The notes under the pieces are model-generated. The model did not search any database and was not told the origin of the DNA. It saw only the letters and a program-made list of their open reading frames with translations. The position numbers and the translations under genes are program-made. 64,000 nt of DNA from positions 1 through 64,000 of the forward strand of contig CAZAZQ010000009.1 in assembly GCA_964489705.1 (NCBI GenBank), read 5' to 3'. The number at the start of each line of letters is the position of its first letter. The stretch's first letter is position 1. The DNA comes from CAZAZQ01 sp964489705. Its GTDB lineage: Bacteria; Zixibacteria; MSB-5A5; GN15; FEB-12. This document shows, in pieces, positions 61,985 through 64,000 of the stretch.

Positions 61985-62059
61985 TACTGCCGATGGGGGT
62001 CGAACCCATGACCTCCTGATCCACAGTCAGGCGCTCTGACCAATCTGAGCTACGGCAGC
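61985..62059 (-). tRNA. tRNA-His (GUG anticodon) with U72 and A73
   Basis: The minus strand forms a complete 75-nucleotide cloverleaf: acceptor GCTGCCG/CGGCAGT, D-stem GCTC/GAGC, anticodon stem CCTGA/TCAGG with loop CTGTGGA (anticodon GTG), and T-arm ATGGG-TTCGACC-CCCAT. The first pair is G1-U72 and the discriminator is A73. Most bacterial tRNA-His have an extra G-1 paired with C73; here base -1 is G but would face A73, so the canonical pair is absent. CCA is not encoded. Confidence 0.96.
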
Positions 62060-62069
62060 CTTTGAAAAA

Positions 62070-62098
62070 TTGATACGCAATCCCCCTCTGTATGTCAA
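62070..62098 (-). promoter_or_regulatory. Promoter of the tRNA-His - hisS - hutH unit
   Basis: On the minus strand a perfect TTGACA (62098-62093), a 17-base spacer and TATCAA (62075-62070) lie just upstream of the tRNA, so transcription should begin within a few bases of its 5' end. No terminator is visible between the tRNA and hisS, which suggests a shared transcript. Confidence 0.7.
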
Positions 62099-62215
62099 GC
62101 GCTTTTCGGTCTTTTCTCCCCGACACGCGTGTTTGGACTCCATCCTACGTAGACACAGTCTTAGCTGTTGTATCTATTTTGGGAAGTTCTGTTTCCTTTC
62201 GTTAGCTCAATAAAA

Positions 62216-62244
62216 CACCCTGAGGGTGCCACCGCTTGCGGTGG
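62216..62244. repeat. CACCC-tga-GGGTG and CCACCGC-tt-GCGGTGG palindromes
   Basis: Two members of the dispersed palindrome families seen near 14947, 33645 and 36782 lie side by side (62216-62228 and 62229-62244). The spacer between the tRNA-His promoter and the propeller gene (62099-62307) holds no credible gene. A GGCGGC/GCCGCC pair at 62256-62280 may form a further hairpin. Confidence 0.65.
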
Positions 62245-62307
62245 GTTGTCATTAGGCGGCAGATGGGGAATCCGCCGCCCACACAATACGGAGATGGTTA
62301 AAGCTCC

Positions 62308-64000
62308 TTATTTTACATTCCCTTCTACATCGGTCTTTATCAGATATACATCCTCCTCGCCAGCGCCAAAAGACTTTGTTAACCCTGTGATAATATACCC
62401 TCCGTCTCTTGTGGATGAAACAGAAAAACCGACATCTTTATCATCGCCGCCGAAGGTTTTAGTCCAGACGGCATTTCCTTGGGCGTCAGTCTTTATCAGA
62501 TATACATCATAGTTACCAGCACCAAAAGACAAAGTCCTTCCCGCCACAATATACCCCCCCTCACTTGTAGATAAAAGGGAATAGCCTTGATCCCAATACG
62601 CGCCGCCGAAGGTTTTTGTCCAGACGGCATTTCCTTGGGCATCGGTCTTTATCAGATATACGTCCTCCTCGCCAGCACCAAAAGACTTTGTTAACCCTGT
62701 GATAATATACCCTCCGTCATCGGACGGTAATACAGACCAAGCAGCATCGAGATCAGCGCCGCCGAAGGTTTTTGTCCAGACGGCATTTCCTTGGGCGTCA
62801 GTCTTTATCAGATATACATCATAGTTACCAGCACCAAAAGACAAAGTCCTTCCCGCCACAATATATTCGCCATCGCTGGTTGGTAAAACGGCCCAGCCTT
62901 CATCCCAGTTCGTACCACCAAAAGTTTTTGTCCAGATGGCATTCCCTTGAGCGTCGGTCTTTAACAGATATACATCCCGATCACCATCGAACGAGTGTAT
63001 TATCCCTGTGACAATATATCCCCCATCACTGGTAAGTGAAACGGCCCAACCTTCTTCCCCACCTATACCGCCGAAGGTTTTAGTCCAGACAGCATTTCCT
63101 TGGGCATCCGTCCTTATCAAGTATACATCCCGGTTACCAGCGCCAAAGGAATATGTCCACCCCGCGACAATATATCCCTCGTCACTGATAGCTGAAACGC
63201 AACGACCACGATCCTCATCTGTACCGCCAAAGGTTTTTGTCCAGATAGTATTTCCTTGTGCATCCGTCTTTATCAGGTATACGTCGTCCTGACCAGCACC
63301 AAAAGACTTTGTTGACCCTGTGATAATATACCCACCGTCACTTGTTGGTGAGACCGAATAACCGACATCTGCGCCCGTGCCGCCAAAGGTTTTTGTCCAA
63401 GTAGGTGTTGGTGAAGGGCAGTCGTCCTGATGGAGTAGCAGTGTTTCATACCCAAAAATAGGGATCTCATACCTCCATTCGAAAATGAAGGGAGTCAGCT
63501 CCAGCCCCGCGGTTGCTTCCAAACCAGCGTGTACGTCGTAATTCCAACAATAGGGGTCGGTGGTTACTTCGCCATCCAGCTTTACATAGGGAGCAACATC
63601 TAGATACGGTCCCATTGTCTGGAATACCTTTACACTCACTTCCGGTCTCAAGTAAATTTTGGCAGAGGCATTTGCCTGAGCGTTCCATTGCGGCGAATCA
63701 GCTACCCACGTTTTAGAGACGTCAAAGATCTTGGAGAACACGCCGTCACGGTACTCTCCGCCGACGGTCACAGAGCTGTTTCCAATCATGTTATAATGGA
63801 GGGTGCCCTTGACGTTAGCGTTAATTTCAAAGCCACCATTGAGCTCGAAGACGATTTCGAACGGTATGCCCGCTCCCTCTAATGGAATAAGGACAGACAG
63901 TATGTTTTTTTCGGCTTTTTTGGAAAGATACGCGTCAGCGCTAATGGTGGGAGAGATTTCCAGCTCAATCATACCGGTGATTGAACATAAGACTTGCTGA
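62308..64000 (-). CDS. Partial protein with a predicted seven-bladed propeller (5' end outside the window)
   Basis: The reading frame stays open to the window edge, so the true start lies beyond 64000 and the ATG at 63972 is not the real start. The visible 563 residues begin with about 200 residues of beta-rich sequence. Seven tandem repeats of about 50 residues follow, pattern WTKTFGG-x(5)-G-x-SV-x(2)-TSDGGYII-x-G-T-x-SFGAG-x(2)-DVYLIKTDAQGNA. Seven blades, with the first strand supplied by the N-terminal side and lacking at the C-terminus, fit a closed beta-propeller with velcro closure. At DNA level neighbouring repeats are nearly identical. Function unknown; probably secreted or cell-surface. 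Confidence 0.8.
   Translation of the reverse strand, partial: QQVLCSITGMIELEISPTISADAYLSKKAEKNILSVLIPLEGAGIPFEIVFELNGGFEINANVKGTLHYNMIGNSSVTVGGEYRDGVFSKIFDVSKTWVADSPQWNAQANASAKIYLRPEVSVKVFQTMGPYLDVAPYVKLDGEVTTDPYCWNYDVHAGLEATAGLELTPFIFEWRYEIPIFGYETLLLHQDDCPSPTPTWTKTFGGTGADVGYSVSPTSDGGYIITGSTKSFGAGQDDVYLIKTDAQGNTIWTKTFGGTDEDRGRCVSAISDEGYIVAGWTYSFGAGNRDVYLIRTDAQGNAVWTKTFGGIGGEEGWAVSLTSDGGYIVTGIIHSFDGDRDVYLLKTDAQGNAIWTKTFGGTNWDEGWAVLPTSDGEYIVAGRTLSFGAGNYDVYLIKTDAQGNAVWTKTFGGADLDAAWSVLPSDDGGYIITGLTKSFGAGEEDVYLIKTDAQGNAVWTKTFGGAYWDQGYSLLSTSEGGYIVAGRTLSFGAGNYDVYLIKTDAQGNAVWTKTFGGDDKDVGFSVSSTRDGGYIITGLTKSFGAGEEDVYLIKTDVEGNVK

Noticed and set aside
62308..63430. Regular repeats considered as a CRISPR array
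   Set aside because: Repeat units are about 150 bases, remain in one reading frame and encode propeller blades. There are no short spacers and no cas genes.

Overview
The window is a stretch of chromosome from an uncultured Gram-negative bacterium, almost certainly a metagenome assembly because a 100-base N gap (33912-34011) joins two contigs. The Gram-negative cell plan is clear: outer-membrane porin and FadL-type barrels, several lipoproteins with lipoboxes, an MsbA-like lipid flippase and LPS-core glycosyltransferases. The mixture of DivIVA, DUF4175, DUF4159 and TMEM260-like (DUF2723) proteins with many multihaem cytochromes suggests the FCB group, possibly Zixibacteria. That placement is an inference; no rRNA or other marker is present to settle it.

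Layout. 0.3-1.3 kb: an outer-membrane porin-like gene under a sigma-70 promoter overlapped by a perfect Fur-box-like palindrome. 1.4-5.0 kb, minus strand: tRNA-Lys, a FadL/OMPP1 barrel and an octahaem lipoprotein cytochrome. 5.3-9.8 kb, plus strand: metallo-hydrolase, PHP phosphatase, 3-methyladenine glycosylase, glutamate dehydrogenase and a site-2 protease. 9.9-17.4 kb: a seven-gene transmembrane electron-transfer operon mixing Tmc and Hmc parts, including a 16-haem HmcA and a 48-residue HmcD. 17.6-25.2 kb: miaB, a large GAF/degenerate-kinase/response-regulator protein, an HDOD protein, aroC and a lipoprotein. 25.4-33.5 kb: an LPS-core operon (ABC exporter and four glycosyltransferases) ending in rel, the ppGpp synthetase/hydrolase. 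33.5-34.1 kb: a repeat-rich spacer with the assembly gap. 34.1-36.6 kb, minus strand: murQ, a lipoprotein and a methyltransferase. 37.0-39.8 kb: an active HtrA-type protease and a catalytically dead paralogue. 39.9-44.7 kb, minus strand: glyS, recO, an FtsB/DivIC-like gene and a large protein with G(N/D)D-x-Y repeats. 44.8-57.9 kb, plus strand: a TolB-like propeller, DUF4159, DUF4175, a TPR protein, a TMEM260-like membrane protein, a DivIVA-domain protein and purine nucleoside phosphorylase. 57.9-62.1 kb, minus strand: a tRNA-His, hisS, hutH, methyltransferase transcription unit. 62.3-64.0 kb: the 3' part of a secreted-type protein ending in a predicted seven-bladed propeller.

Working together. 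The Hmc/Tmc-like operon encodes a complete path from a periplasmic multihaem cytochrome, through a periplasmic ferredoxin subunit and two membrane subunits, to a cytoplasmic iron-sulphur protein. With the separate octahaem cytochrome it points to anaerobic, cytochrome-rich respiration. No sulphate-reduction genes are visible.

The most interesting signals are the hybrid Hmc/Tmc operon with its easily missed hmcD gene; a tRNA-His with U72 and A73 next to a Caulobacter-type HisRS; the protease/pseudoprotease pair; the neighbouring kinase-like proteins with LNN motifs but no recognisable ATPase; and a family of dispersed intergenic palindromes. None is proven to be a new system.
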